Below, one piece after another: positions 1 to 7,957 of a stretch of DNA of 40,409 nucleotides. The DNA is from Acidobacteriaceae bacterium (GTDB lineage: Bacteria; Acidobacteriota; Terriglobia; Bryobacterales; Bryobacteraceae), in assembly GCA_019244055.1 (NCBI GenBank), contig JAFATG010000310.1, forward strand, positions 1 to 40,409. The letters run 5' to 3'. Under the pieces are notes generated by a model. It did no database searches, was not told the origin of the DNA, and saw only the letters and a list, made by a program, of their open reading frames with translations. Numbering within the stretch: the first letter of the stretch is position 1; every line of letters begins with the position of its first letter. A program made the translations under genes and the position numbers.

Positions 1-1
1 A

Positions 2-112
2 AGAGAGATTCCGAGGTCGATGCTCGAGATTATTGACGATGCAGCCCATTTCACGCCGCTCGAACAACCCAATATGGTAACTGCACTGTTACAACGCTGG
101 ATGACGAGCTGA
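2..112 (+). CDS. Alpha/beta hydrolase, C-terminal end only
   Basis: The window opens inside a reading frame that ends at the TGA at 110-112. The 36 visible residues include IDDAAHFTPLEQPNMV followed by a hydrophobic helix ending in LLQRW. This is the usual last strand and helix of alpha/beta-hydrolase-fold enzymes, where the His of the (G/A)HF/H motif is the catalytic-triad histidine and the E-x-P segment follows it. Substrate cannot be told because the nucleophile elbow and lid lie outside the window. The truncation is caused by the window edge and is not evidence of a broken gene. Confidence 0.7.
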   Translation, partial: REIPRSMLEIIDDAAHFTPLEQPNMVTALLQRWMTS

Positions 113-151
113 CCGAGCCCCGAGCGCATTTATCCGACATCAGGCTCTATA

Positions 152-450
152 TCACTCCATGCTGCGGTAGGCCTCAACCACCATGAATTCACTCCACGTG
201 TTCCAGTCCTCAGATTTCTCACCTCGCCATGTGAAGTGCGCTTCGGAGATGTTCGTATAAGTGGCGCGGGTATACGCGTGGGCGGCCACCGGCTCTTTGA
301 AGACGTAGACAATCGATCCGCGGTCGAAATGGACGCCACCGAGCTCCTCCGGCCCAAGGTCGATCCACGTTCCAGCCAACGCGTTTAGCCATTTCATCTT
401 CCAAGTCTGCTTGGCAGCATCATACGTGTTGCTCACATCGCCATTTGCCG
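152..450 (-). pseudogene. Remnant of a small DUF1579-like gene (C-terminal part)
   Basis: A minus-strand frame ends at 152 and reads as a plausible protein only over its last 90 or so residues: a Tyr-Asp stretch followed by TWKMKWLNALAGTW, then alternating strands ending in TWSEFMVVEAYR. This resembles the C-terminal half of small DUF1579/heparin-binding-like beta-barrel proteins, in which 'YDP..d.W...w' and a terminal 'f.g.yr' strand recur. The upstream part of the frame is rich in Ser, Arg and Pro, has no recognisable N-terminal half and no clear ribosome-binding site. The opposite frame supplies the 5' flank of the next gene. I infer a 5'-truncated relic. A short intact gene starting near 511 is possible but less likely. 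The family assignment is weak. Confidence 0.35.
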
Positions 451-635
451 ATGAGAAACGCGACTTTGGAGAGTGCCGCAGCCGCATTGGGATTGGCTTT
501 ACCGAACTCATGCTCGACCTGGTCCGTGGGGCATTATCCTCCGGTGCGGCTCCTTGCCGAGGGGTTGTAATACTCTTCTCAATAATGAAACGTTCACATC
601 AAAATCTCTTGCATTTGCTCGCTCTGCGCACTGGC

Positions 636-1019
636 ATGAGGCCAAAACACCTGGTCGGCGTCCTAGTCCTGCTCGCGTGCGCAGGAACCGTTTCCGCGAC
701 TGATCTGGTCATTCATTTTCCCGATAAGACGTCCATTTCCCGTAAGAGTGTGCAATACGAGTGCGACGGCAACGGAGCGAAGATCGGCGTACCGGCTGGT
801 CCCTTCACAGTGGAGTACATTAATGGCGGAGGAAACAGTTTGGCCATTGTGCCTATCTCCGGGAGGTCACTTATTTTCTCCAATGTTATTGCCGGCTCGG
901 GGGCTCGCTACACCGCAAGACAATACATTTGGTGGGAAGCCGGCGGCGGCGCAACGCTCTACTCCGAATCACTGGCCGGTAAGATGCAATCGACCTGCCA
1001 TCCAGACAGCGCCAAGTAA
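636..1019 (+). CDS. MliC-like secreted lysozyme inhibitor
   Basis: This is a 127-residue protein with an N-terminal hydrophobic signal (VGVLVLLACAGTVSA) and a C-terminal domain matching the membrane-bound lysozyme inhibitor of C-type lysozyme (MliC) fold. The domain begins YECDG, has the strand pattern around a GSGARYTARQYIWWEAGG core (approximately residues 87-104), then a short strand and a final Cys. Cys43 and Cys121 are placed as the usual disulfide. MliC proteins sit in the periplasm or outer membrane and protect against host or predator lysozymes. LLAC may be a poor lipobox; otherwise cleavage after VSA is likely. I chose ATG 636 because it directly precedes the signal; ATG 585 is also in frame. 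Neither has a convincing Shine-Dalgarno sequence. Confidence 0.65.
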   Translation: MRPKHLVGVLVLLACAGTVSATDLVIHFPDKTSISRKSVQYECDGNGAKIGVPAGPFTVEYINGGGNSLAIVPISGRSLIFSNVIAGSGARYTARQYIWWEAGGGATLYSESLAGKMQSTCHPDSAK

Positions 1020-1076
1020 CGGCCATCGGCCGAGCGAGCATTCGCCGCTCTGCGCCGTCCATACTAAAGACTGGAC

Positions 1077-2315
1077 ATGAGCGGCATACCACAAGAAAAG
1101 CAGATCGCGCTCGTCGATCGCCTGACACAAGCTTGCGGCGGGAGCTATTCGCCGGAGGTACGGCGGCGGTACTTCATTACCGGTCCGCAATGGGCGGTGT
1201 CGTATCAGGGGCAAGCAGTATTCCATGCTCCCGTCCGAGCACCGATCACGTTCGAGACGGTTATCGAGGAATACAGCAAGATCGGCATCGGTTATTGGTG
1301 CACGCACGATACCGATGTAATTCCAGCCAACGACCTGTTTACGACGCGACAGGACGAGATTGTAGGCCGTATCAAGAACGCGCTCGAAAAGTACAGACTG
1401 AAATGTTCCATGGTGACGGCGGAAACATTTCACCATCCAGTGTGGGCAGCCGGTCCGGCGGCAGAATCTCCCGAGCTTCGCGAATATGCCAGACGTCGCT
1501 TAGCAAATAATGTTGCCATCGGGCACGAACTGGGAGCGCAATTCGCCGTCTACTGGCCGGGCATGCTGGGCTATTACACGCAAGGCGCGATTGATGAAAC
1601 TCAGACCCTGAGATGGTTTGCGGACGGACTCAATGCGGCTTGCGAGGCGGACATCGAGATCGCGAAACAAAAGAACCGACCTACGCTGAAGCATTGCTTG
1701 GAGGCGAAGCCCTTTGAGCCGCAGGCCGAGATCCTGCTACCCACCTCCGATGCCATGCTGACGTTCATCTTCTCGGGGCTTCTGAAGCATCCGGACATGG
1801 TCGGACTCAATCCCGAATATCTGCATGAGTTGATGTGGGGCGCCGCGCCTCGGGCCGCACTGGCGCGCGCTTTACTGTGCGGGAAGCTATTTCACTTCGA
1901 CATTAATGACGGGTACAGGCTCAAGCACGATGTCGATATCGCGATTGGCTTGGTCAATCCGCTCGACTGGCTGAACGTGCTTGTTCTGCTTCGCAGCCAT
2001 GAATATAAAGGTCCGTTTAATCTCGATTACAAGCCGCCGCGAACCACAAGCAATCACGGAGTGTTCGCAGTCAGTGTTCCCACGATGGTGGACCGTTTCA
2101 TCACGCTGTGGGAAATGGCTGGCGAGGTCATTTCGGACCCGATCGTCAAGGAAGCAACGGATGCCCTGAAGGCGGGCGGCACAGGCGCGGATCCGAAGGA
2201 TGTGGAGTCAGTGGTAAAGGCCAACAGAGAATTACTTTCGCTGCATGAGCTGATCGGCCACAGGTTATTCCAGATTCTGATCGGAGCGCATCGCGGGCGG
2301 ACGTATAGCTTGTAA
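1077..2315 (+). CDS. xylA: Xylose isomerase-family TIM-barrel sugar isomerase
   Basis: This 412-residue protein carries the hallmarks of xylose isomerase, the metal-dependent enzyme that interconverts D-xylose or D-glucose and the ketose. Residues 76-80 (THDTD) match the catalytic His-Asp dyad motif, 209-215 (EAKPFEP) match the EPKPxEP metal-ligand motif, 245-251 (NPEYLHE) match N-x-E-x-x-H, and 272-278 (FHFDIND) match the HxDxN metal-binding segment. The length is normal for the family. The sequence departs from classical XylA at several points (EAKP for EPKP, no WGGREGYE block), so another aldose or a different sugar is possible. It stands alone with no kinase or transporter beside it. The ArsR/SDR pair follows 22 bases later on the same strand and may be co-transcribed. 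Confidence 0.75.
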   Translation: MSGIPQEKQIALVDRLTQACGGSYSPEVRRRYFITGPQWAVSYQGQAVFHAPVRAPITFETVIEEYSKIGIGYWCTHDTDVIPANDLFTTRQDEIVGRIKNALEKYRLKCSMVTAETFHHPVWAAGPAAESPELREYARRRLANNVAIGHELGAQFAVYWPGMLGYYTQGAIDETQTLRWFADGLNAACEADIEIAKQKNRPTLKHCLEAKPFEPQAEILLPTSDAMLTFIFSGLLKHPDMVGLNPEYLHELMWGAAPRAALARALLCGKLFHFDINDGYRLKHDVDIAIGLVNPLDWLNVLVLLRSHEYKGPFNLDYKPPRTTSNHGVFAVSVPTMVDRFITLWEMAGEVISDPIVKEATDALKAGGTGADPKDVESVVKANRELLSLHELIGHRLFQILIGAHRGRTYSL

Positions 2316-2337
2316 ACGGCGCCACACTGGATGCAGA

Positions 2338-2625
2338 GTGCCGAAACGAAAAGCACTTACGGAAAGCCAGATACGCCGGATCGCAAAAGCGCTGGCTGAT
2401 CCCAGGCGGCACGACATCTTGAAAAAGGTTGGCGCGAGGACTCACGGCGTCGCCTGCGCGGATTTGCGCGAATGCCAACCCGTGAGCGCGGCCACGCTCT
2501 CACATCACCTCAAAGACTTGGAGGCGGCAGGGCTTATTACGATCGTCCGAAGGGGCAAATTTGCCGACATCATTCTCCAGCGGGACGTTCTGGAAGCGTA
2601 TCTTAACCATTTGCGGGCAATTTGA
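2338..2625 (+). CDS. ArsR-family winged-helix transcription regulator
   Basis: This 95-residue protein has an ArsR/HTH_5 winged helix. An N-terminal helix (SQIRRIAKALADPRRHDIL) is followed by the recognition segment VSAATLSHHLKDLEAAGLI and a short beta wing (IVRRGKFADIIL). There are no Cys pairs of the metal-sensing types, so it is not an obvious metal sensor. It starts at a GTG (2338) 22 bases after the isomerase stop. It lies directly upstream of an SDR oxidoreductase on the same strand, a pairing in which the regulator commonly represses the dehydrogenase. The 94-base gap between them holds an inverted repeat that could be its operator. Confidence 0.8.
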   Translation: MPKRKALTESQIRRIAKALADPRRHDILKKVGARTHGVACADLRECQPVSAATLSHHLKDLEAAGLITIVRRGKFADIILQRDVLEAYLNHLRAI

Positions 2626-2675
2626 GCGACCGGCTGAATCCTCGCCCTGAGGCTTCTCATCATTTAGACGGTTAT

Positions 2676-2700
2676 CGAATTATCAAAGCAAGACAATTCG
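2676..2700. promoter_or_regulatory. Inverted repeat, candidate ArsR operator before the SDR gene
   Basis: CGAATT (2676-2681) and AATTCG (2695-2700) form 6-base arms separated by 13 bases, 20 bases before the SDR start codon and in the only sizeable gap of the ArsR-SDR pair. ArsR dimers bind imperfect AT-centred inverted repeats of this size. The site also sits where the SDR ribosome-binding region begins. This is a candidate only. Confidence 0.35.
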
Positions 2701-2719
2701 AGCCGGAGAAGAGGAAAAC

Positions 2720-3469
2720 ATGAGCAAGCTGACAAATAAGGTGGCAGTGGTAACAGGCGCGTCGAAAGGGATCGGCGCAGGAATTGCGAAGGCGCTGGCG
2801 GCCGAGGGCGCATCCGTAGTTGTGAATTATGCCTCCAGCAAAGAGGGCGCCGAGCGGGTGGTTTCAGAGATTGTGGAAAAAGGAGGTAAGGCAATTGCAG
2901 TACAGGGGGATGTGGCCAAAGCATCCGATGTGCAACGAATTTTTTCCGAAACGAAGCGGGTCTTTGGAAAGGTAGATCTGCTCGTGAACAACGCGGGCGT
3001 GTACCAGTTTGCCCCGCTCGATGAGATCACAGAGGAGCAATTTCACCGGCAGTTCAACACGAATGTGCTGGGGCTCATTTTGGCGACCCGGGAAGCGGCC
3101 AAGCACTTCAACGGCGACGGTGGAACTATCATCAACGTCGGTTCAGCCGTGACCCAGTTGACGCCACCCGCGTCCGCCGTTTACACCGCAACCAAGAGCG
3201 CTGTAGATGCCGTAACTCGCGTGCTCGCGAAAGAGCTAGGTCCGAAGAGGATTCGTGTAAACTCCATCAATCCCGGAGTAGTGGAGACCGAAGGAGTACA
3301 CAGCGCAGGATTTCTGGGAACCGACTTCCAGAAACAGCTCGAGGCGCAGACGCCGCTGGGCCGGATTGCACAGCCGGAGGACATTGCGCCTATCGCCGTT
3401 TTTCTGGCATCGCAAGATTCAGGATGGTTGACGGGAGAAACCGTGTTGGCATCCGGCGGACTGCGTTAA
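2720..3469 (+). CDS. SDR-family NAD(P)-dependent oxidoreductase
   Basis: This is a 249-residue classical short-chain dehydrogenase/reductase. TGASKGIG at 12-19 is the glycine-rich cofactor loop, NNAG at 90-93 the structural motif, and Ser142, Tyr155 and Lys159 (YTATK) form the catalytic set. The C-terminal segment GWLTGETVLASGG is typical of the 3-oxoacyl-ACP reductase/glucose 1-dehydrogenase group. Beta-strand 2 ends VVNYASS, with no acidic residue at the tip, which favours NADP(H). The substrate cannot be assigned. The start is supported by a purine-rich site (GAAGAGGAAAAC) just before ATG 2720. It is probably regulated by the ArsR protein encoded immediately upstream. Confidence 0.9.
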   Translation: MSKLTNKVAVVTGASKGIGAGIAKALAAEGASVVVNYASSKEGAERVVSEIVEKGGKAIAVQGDVAKASDVQRIFSETKRVFGKVDLLVNNAGVYQFAPLDEITEEQFHRQFNTNVLGLILATREAAKHFNGDGGTIINVGSAVTQLTPPASAVYTATKSAVDAVTRVLAKELGPKRIRVNSINPGVVETEGVHSAGFLGTDFQKQLEAQTPLGRIAQPEDIAPIAVFLASQDSGWLTGETVLASGGLR

Positions 3470-3494
3470 GTCCAGGTATTCAGCGTTTCCTGCG

Positions 3495-3791
3495 CTAACC
3501 ACCGGCTATCGCAGCGACGACCAGAAACGGCTCCATACCCTTAACGACTGCTTCGGGCAGCGGAGCGTCGGGTGATTCGTGGGACAGATCTTCTTGACAG
3601 GCGAAGAATCGCACGAATGCCCGGCGCTGCTGCGTGACATGATCGCGGATGGTCCCGCGGAGCGTTGGAAACGCGGCTTCGAGAGCGTCGAGGACCGCGC
3701 GCTGCGTGACCGCACCCGTAACATCGAGCTTCACCTCGCCATCGATGTGCGCCAGCGTCCGGAGATGGGCCGGTAGCACCACTCGTATCAT
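3495..3791 (-). CDS. MoaD/ThiS-like beta-grasp protein with C-terminal Gly-Gly
   Basis: This is a 98-residue protein that starts [10 protein letters not shown] and ends VVAAIAGG. The beta-grasp pattern and the terminal Gly-Gly are the defining features of MoaD/ThiS sulfur carriers, whose C-terminus is adenylated and thiocarboxylated by an E1-like enzyme. An [13 protein letters not shown] helix corresponds to the conserved helix of the fold, and [10 protein letters not shown] to the last strand and tail. It is longer than typical MoaD (about 80 residues). ATG 3791 overlaps the stop of the upstream propeller gene by ATGA, so the two are translationally coupled. A longer in-frame start exists upstream but lies inside the propeller gene. 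No E1 or MoaE partner is in the window. The protein to which it donates sulfur, or to which it is conjugated, is unknown. Confidence 0.8.
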   Translation of the reverse strand: MIRVVLPAHLRTLAHIDGEVKLDVTGAVTQRAVLDALEAAFPTLRGTIRDHVTQQRRAFVRFFACQEDLSHESPDAPLPEAVVKGMEPFLVVAAIAGG

Positions 3792-4903
3792 TGCAAGGTC
3801 TGGACCTCGACGGACAATACAGCCGGCAAATCGCGGACAATGGGCATCCAGTGATCTCCGGCATCGGGCGATGCGTACACCTGCCCACCGGTAGTGCCAA
3901 AGTACACACCGCAGGAATCGAGCGAATCGATCGCCATGGCGTCGCGCAACACGTTCACGTAGCAGTTGCTCTGCGGCAAGCCGTCTGAGAGCGCCTCCCA
4001 TTCGTTACCGCCTTTACGGCTGCGATAGACGCGCAGCTTTCCTTCGGGCGGATAGTGCTCGCCATCGCTCTTGATCGGAACGACGTAAATGGTTTCGGGC
4101 TCGTGCGCGTGAACGTCGACCACAAATCCGAAATCGGTAGGTAGGTTACCGCTGATCTCCTGCCACGAGTCTCCCGCGTTGTCGCTGCGCATCACGTCCC
4201 AGTGCTTCTGCATGAACAGCACGCCCGGTCGCGAGCGGTGCATGGCCATTCGATGTACACAATGACCAACTTCGGCCATCGGGTCCGGGATGTATTGCGA
4301 GTGCAGTCCGCGGTTGATCGGCCGCCACGTCTTGCCACCGTCGTCGGTTCGGAATGCGCCCGCGGCTGAGATGGCGATGAACATACGATTCGGATCGCTT
4401 GGATCGAGCAGAATGGTGTGCAGACACAGACCACCCGCGCCAGGTTGCCAGCGTGGCCCAGAGCCGTGGCCGCGCAGTCCAGGAAGTTCCTGCCATGTCT
4501 GGCCGGCATCGGCGGAACGGAAAAGAGCGGCATCTTCGATCCCGGCGTAAACGGTGTCGGGATCGGTCAGCGACGGTTCGAGGTGCCAGACCCGCTTGAA
4601 TGCCCAAGGGTGCGGTGTACCGTCGTACCACTGATGGGTGCCCGCTTCGCCTTCGTATGCGAACTGATTACCCACTGGTTCCCAGGTCTTGCCACCATCG
4701 TTCGAGCGCTGTATTACCTGCCCGGACCAGCCGCTGCACTGTGACGCATAGAGACGGTTCGGATCGGCCGGCGAGCCCTTCATGTGATAGATCTCCCAAC
4801 CCGCGAAGTGGGGACCGCTGACATCCCAGCGTTCGCGTTTTCCATCAGATGTCAACACGAACGCCCCCTTGTGCGTGCCGACCAGTACCCGTACGCTACT
4901 CAT
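3788..4903 (-). CDS. BNR/Asp-box six-bladed beta-propeller protein (sialidase/sortilin-like)
   Basis: This 371-residue protein contains six Asp-box (S/T-x-D-x-G-x-T-W) repeats: [45 protein letters not shown] and ASPDAGDHW. That is one per blade of a WD40/YVTN/BNR-like propeller. It begins directly with a strand ([11 protein letters not shown]) and has no signal peptide, so it should be cytoplasmic. This argues against a secreted sialidase, and the usual sialidase Arg triad and Tyr/Glu pair are not evident. GAGGAGACT lies about 5 bases before ATG 4903, a strong ribosome-binding site. The stop overlaps the start of the MoaD-like gene. The function is unknown. Names such as 'exo-alpha-sialidase' for this family rest on the repeats alone. 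Confidence 0.8.
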   Translation of the reverse strand: MSSVRVLVGTHKGAFVLTSDGKRERWDVSGPHFAGWEIYHMKGSPADPNRLYASQCSGWSGQVIQRSNDGGKTWEPVGNQFAYEGEAGTHQWYDGTPHPWAFKRVWHLEPSLTDPDTVYAGIEDAALFRSADAGQTWQELPGLRGHGSGPRWQPGAGGLCLHTILLDPSDPNRMFIAISAAGAFRTDDGGKTWRPINRGLHSQYIPDPMAEVGHCVHRMAMHRSRPGVLFMQKHWDVMRSDNAGDSWQEISGNLPTDFGFVVDVHAHEPETIYVVPIKSDGEHYPPEGKLRVYRSRKGGNEWEALSDGLPQSNCYVNVLRDAMAIDSLDSCGVYFGTTGGQVYASPDAGDHWMPIVRDLPAVLSVEVQTLQ

Positions 4904-4931
4904 TTTTAGTCTCCTCTTTCATTTATTTTGG

Positions 4932-4956
4932 CGCCGCCGTTCGCGGCGATTTTCTT
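4932..4956 (+). terminator. GC hairpin followed by T-rich tract (weak)
   Basis: A 6-base-pair GC stem (4932-4937 with 4943-4948, loop CGTTC) is followed by ATTTTCTT on the plus strand. It lies between the divergent propeller and iorA genes, so no plus-strand gene ends here. It could be an attenuator in the iorA leader or chance. Confidence 0.2.
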
Positions 4957-5113
4957 ATGACAGCACGATTTCGTCGAGCCGAAGCGCAGCCACTCTCGTC
5001 GTGGTGAGCCTTTGCCACAGTATCAATGTCCTTTGAAGCATGCAAGCGGCACGGCGAGGCGGATCAAAAGGCCTCACTGCCCTGCACTGCGCGGGCGTAT
5101 TGTGGGAATAGCT

Positions 5114-5599
5114 ATGGCGATCAATCTGACTGTGAACGGACGGTCGAGCACCGTCGATGCGCCCGGCGACACTCCCCTTCTCTGGGTCATCCGGGACGTT
5201 TTAAATCTCCACGGAACAAAGTACGGTTGCGGAATTGGCCAGTGCGGCGCATGCACCGTGCATCTGAATGGGCAGCCAGTGCGCTCATGCCTCACTCCTC
5301 TCTCGAAGGCCGCGAGCGCACACATCACCACCATCGAAGGGCTCTCGCCGAATGGTTCACATCCACTGCAGATTGCCTGGCGTGACATTGACGTTCCGCA
5401 ATGCGGTTATTGCCAGGCGGGGCAGATCATGTCGGCGGCGGCCCTTCTTGTCGAGCATCCGAGGCCAACAGATCAGGAGATTGATACCGCGATGAACGGA
5501 AATCTCTGCCGCTGTGGAACGTACTTGCGAATTAGGGAGGCGATACACAAGGCCGCAGCCATGCACGCGAGCAACGGCTCTGAGAAAGGAGGCCTGTAG
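5114..5599 (+). CDS. iorA: Isoquinoline 1-oxidoreductase-like [2Fe-2S] small subunit
   Basis: This is a 161-residue iron-sulfur subunit of a molybdenum hydroxylase (xanthine oxidase family). Cys39, Cys44, Cys47 and Cys59 form the plant-type [2Fe-2S] cluster. Cys97, Cys100, Cys132 and Cys134 form the second cluster in the CGYCQAGQ...CRCGTY helical domain. It passes electrons from the molybdenum site of the large subunit, encoded 2 bases downstream, to an acceptor that is probably a cytochrome, since no FAD subunit is present. I chose ATG 5114 because MAINLTVNG is the normal family N-terminus; an in-frame upstream extension looks non-coding. The protein lacks its own signal and presumably rides through Tat with its partner. 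Confidence 0.9.
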   Translation: MAINLTVNGRSSTVDAPGDTPLLWVIRDVLNLHGTKYGCGIGQCGACTVHLNGQPVRSCLTPLSKAASAHITTIEGLSPNGSHPLQIAWRDIDVPQCGYCQAGQIMSAAALLVEHPRPTDQEIDTAMNGNLCRCGTYLRIREAIHKAAAMHASNGSEKGGL

Positions 5600-5601
5600 A
5601 C

Positions 5602-7854
5602 ATGCGAGTAACACGCCGCTGTTTCCTGCGAGTAACCGCGCTTTCTGGCGGGGGCATGCTGCTGGGCGCCTACATAGAACCGAAAGTTTCCGCACAGCCT
5701 CAGGCTGCGCCGCCGCTCGAGCCGACTTCCTTTGTCAAGATCGCGCCGGACGGCACCGTCACGCTTATTTCTCGGAATCCGGAGATCGGGCAAGGCGTGA
5801 AGACGATGCTGCCGATGCTGATTGCGGAGGAACTGGAGGTCGACTGGACCTCAGTCAGAGTCGAGCAAGCTAATTTCGACGCTAAGTATGGGCTGCAAAC
5901 TACGGGGGGAAGCCGTGCTGCCTCGAACAACTGGCTTCCGATGCAGCAAGTGGGCGCGGTGGGGCGCGAGATGTTGATTGCCGCCGCCGCCAAGACCTGG
6001 GGAGTTCCGGCCTCGGAGTGCTACGCAGCACACGGGCGCGTGTATCACCGGCTGACCGATCGCTCCATGGGCTATGGTCAATTGGCGACAACGGCCGCGA
6101 CGCTCCCCATTCCGGATATGAAATCGGTGAGGTTAAAGCAGCCCAGCGAGTACAAGATTATCGGTCAATCTCAGGCTGGCGTGGACATCCACGACATCGT
6201 CTCCGGCAAGCCGATTTTTGGCATCGATTTCACCACGCCTGGCATGCTCTATGCCGTTTACGAAAAATGTCCCGTCTACGGCGGCAAAGTAATGAGCGCC
6301 AATCTCGACGAAGTGAAAAAAATGCCCGGTGTGCGGCACGCTTTTGTTGTAGAGAGCCCTCTAAACGTGGGACCCGTCATGGAGGGCGATCCCGGGCTGG
6401 AGCCCGGGATCGCGATTGTGGCGGATACTTGGTGGCAGGCCCAATCGGCGCGCCAAAAGCTGAACGTGAAATGGGATGAAGGGCCGGGCGCAGACCAGAG
6501 CAGTACGGGTTTTGCTCAACGCGCGGAGCAGCTTTCGAAACAGCCGCCGAATCACACTCTCAAGAATGATGGCGATGTCGAGGCCGCGATTAAATCGTCG
6601 GCGAAGATGGTGGAAGCCGCGTACTCGTATCCATTCATTTCGCATGCGCCGCTCGAGCCTCGGAACTGCAGCGCCCATTTCAGAGACGGGAAGCTGCAGA
6701 TTTGGAGTACCACGCAGCAGCCAGCGCGCGGACGCGCCCTAGTCTCAAAAATTTTAGGGATTCCGGAAGGCGATATTTCGATTAACCTGCTGCGGGCCGG
6801 GGGATCGTTTGGCCGGGGTTTGACGAACGATTACATGGTGGAAGTAAGTGCTATCGCGAAGCAGATTGGTGTTCCCGTCAAACTGGTTTGGTCGCGCGAG
6901 GACGACATGACGCACGACTACTATCGTCCTGGCGGGTTTCACTTCTTGAGAGCCGGGCTGGATTCTTCGGGCAAAGCGGTTGCCTGGAGCAACCATTTCG
7001 TCACCTTTGGAGATGGCGATCACTACTCACCATCCGCCTCGATCGCGCCCGGTGAGTTTCCCGCGGGCTTCATCCCTAACTACTCGCTCAATACATCGCT
7101 CATGCCGCTGAGGTTAAAAACAGGAGCGTTGAGGGCGCCGGGCGCGAATGCAATTTCATTCGTCATGCAGTCGTTTGTCGACGAACTGGCGAATGCGGCC
7201 GGCAAGGATCCGCTCGAATTCAGGCTGGAACTACTCGGCGAGCCCGGACATCAGATTGTCAACGAGGCCGCGAAGCCGAAAGTGGAGAACGAACCAGCAC
7301 CGACCAGGAACGCGAGTCGTCCGCAAGCCTATGACGTGGCGCGCATGCGCGGTGTGCTTCAGCTTGTGGCGGAGAAGTCCGGGTGGGGCAAACGCCAACT
7401 GCCGAAAGGGACGGGAATGGGCGTCGCGTTTCACTACAGCTTTCAAGGTTACTTCGCGCATGTCGCCGAGGTTAGCGTGACCGCCAACCAGGCACTTAAG
7501 GTAAATAAATTCTGGGCTTGCGGCGATGTTGGGAGCCAGATCGTGAATCCGAGTGGCGCCCAAGCGCAAGTGCAGGGCGCGATCATCGATGGCCTGAGCG
7601 AGCTAATGCATCAGGAGATCACGCTTGAGCAAGGGCGCGTGGTTCAAAAGAACTACAACCAGCACATGCTCCTGCGGCTCACGCAAGCCCCGCAAATCGA
7701 AGTTCATTTTCTGAAGACGGAGAACGCTCCTACCGGGTTGGGCGAACCTGCGCTGCCGCCAGTGATTCCCGCGGTGTGTAATGCGATTTTTGCGGCAACC
7801 GGTCAGCGTATCCGCACTCTACCGCTTGCGAACAGCGGGTATAGTTGGGCGTAA
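5602..7854 (+). CDS. iorB: Molybdopterin-binding aldehyde/isoquinoline oxidoreductase large subunit (IorB-like), Tat-exported
   Basis: This 750-residue single-chain IorB-type large subunit binds molybdopterin cytosine dinucleotide and hydroxylates N-heterocycles or oxidises aldehydes. The N-terminus TRRCFLRVTALSGGGMLLG is a twin-arginine signal, with cleavage probably near VSA. Two homologous halves of the family are visible: EIGQG with LIAEELEVDW early on, and GVAFHYSFQGYFAHVAEV later. Glu715 in GLGEP is the conserved catalytic base close to molybdenum. The gene follows iorA by 2 bases with AAAGGAGG just upstream. No cytochrome c subunit follows. A 28-base perfect-arm palindrome at 6386-6413 lies inside the gene. 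Substrate cannot be assigned from sequence. Confidence 0.9.
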   Translation: MRVTRRCFLRVTALSGGGMLLGAYIEPKVSAQPQAAPPLEPTSFVKIAPDGTVTLISRNPEIGQGVKTMLPMLIAEELEVDWTSVRVEQANFDAKYGLQTTGGSRAASNNWLPMQQVGAVGREMLIAAAAKTWGVPASECYAAHGRVYHRLTDRSMGYGQLATTAATLPIPDMKSVRLKQPSEYKIIGQSQAGVDIHDIVSGKPIFGIDFTTPGMLYAVYEKCPVYGGKVMSANLDEVKKMPGVRHAFVVESPLNVGPVMEGDPGLEPGIAIVADTWWQAQSARQKLNVKWDEGPGADQSSTGFAQRAEQLSKQPPNHTLKNDGDVEAAIKSSAKMVEAAYSYPFISHAPLEPRNCSAHFRDGKLQIWSTTQQPARGRALVSKILGIPEGDISINLLRAGGSFGRGLTNDYMVEVSAIAKQIGVPVKLVWSREDDMTHDYYRPGGFHFLRAGLDSSGKAVAWSNHFVTFGDGDHYSPSASIAPGEFPAGFIPNYSLNTSLMPLRLKTGALRAPGANAISFVMQSFVDELANAAGKDPLEFRLELLGEPGHQIVNEAAKPKVENEPAPTRNASRPQAYDVARMRGVLQLVAEKSGWGKRQLPKGTGMGVAFHYSFQGYFAHVAEVSVTANQALKVNKFWACGDVGSQIVNPSGAQAQVQGAIIDGLSELMHQEITLEQGRVVQKNYNQHMLLRLTQAPQIEVHFLKTENAPTGLGEPALPPVIPAVCNAIFAATGQRIRTLPLANSGYSWA
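6386..6413. repeat. 28-base palindrome with 13-base arms inside iorB
   Basis: Positions 6386-6398 and 6401-6413 are exact reverse complements separated only by GG; the core is CCCGGGCTGGAGCCCGGG. It encodes GDPGLEPGIA in a loop region before the AIVADTWW segment of IorB and does not break the frame. It could be a REP-like or palindromic insertion tolerated in frame, or an extreme-GC coincidence. Confidence 0.85.
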
Positions 7855-7957
7855 GTCCGTTCGATCAGCGCCGTTTACGGAGTGGTCCGGTTGGTTGTCA
7901 GGTGCCGACGGTGCCGGCGATTCGCCCCTCCGATCGCACTCGGGGAGCATTGCCTGT

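Noticed and set aside
3792-4001. Longer start for the MoaD-like protein
   Set aside because: The extension is inside the propeller gene and Arg-rich; the ATGA overlap and the beta-strand start at 3791 fit the family.
7781-7957. Extended N-terminus for the TPR protein
   Set aside because: Overlaps the end of iorB and has no similarity; the signal peptide begins at ATG 7958.
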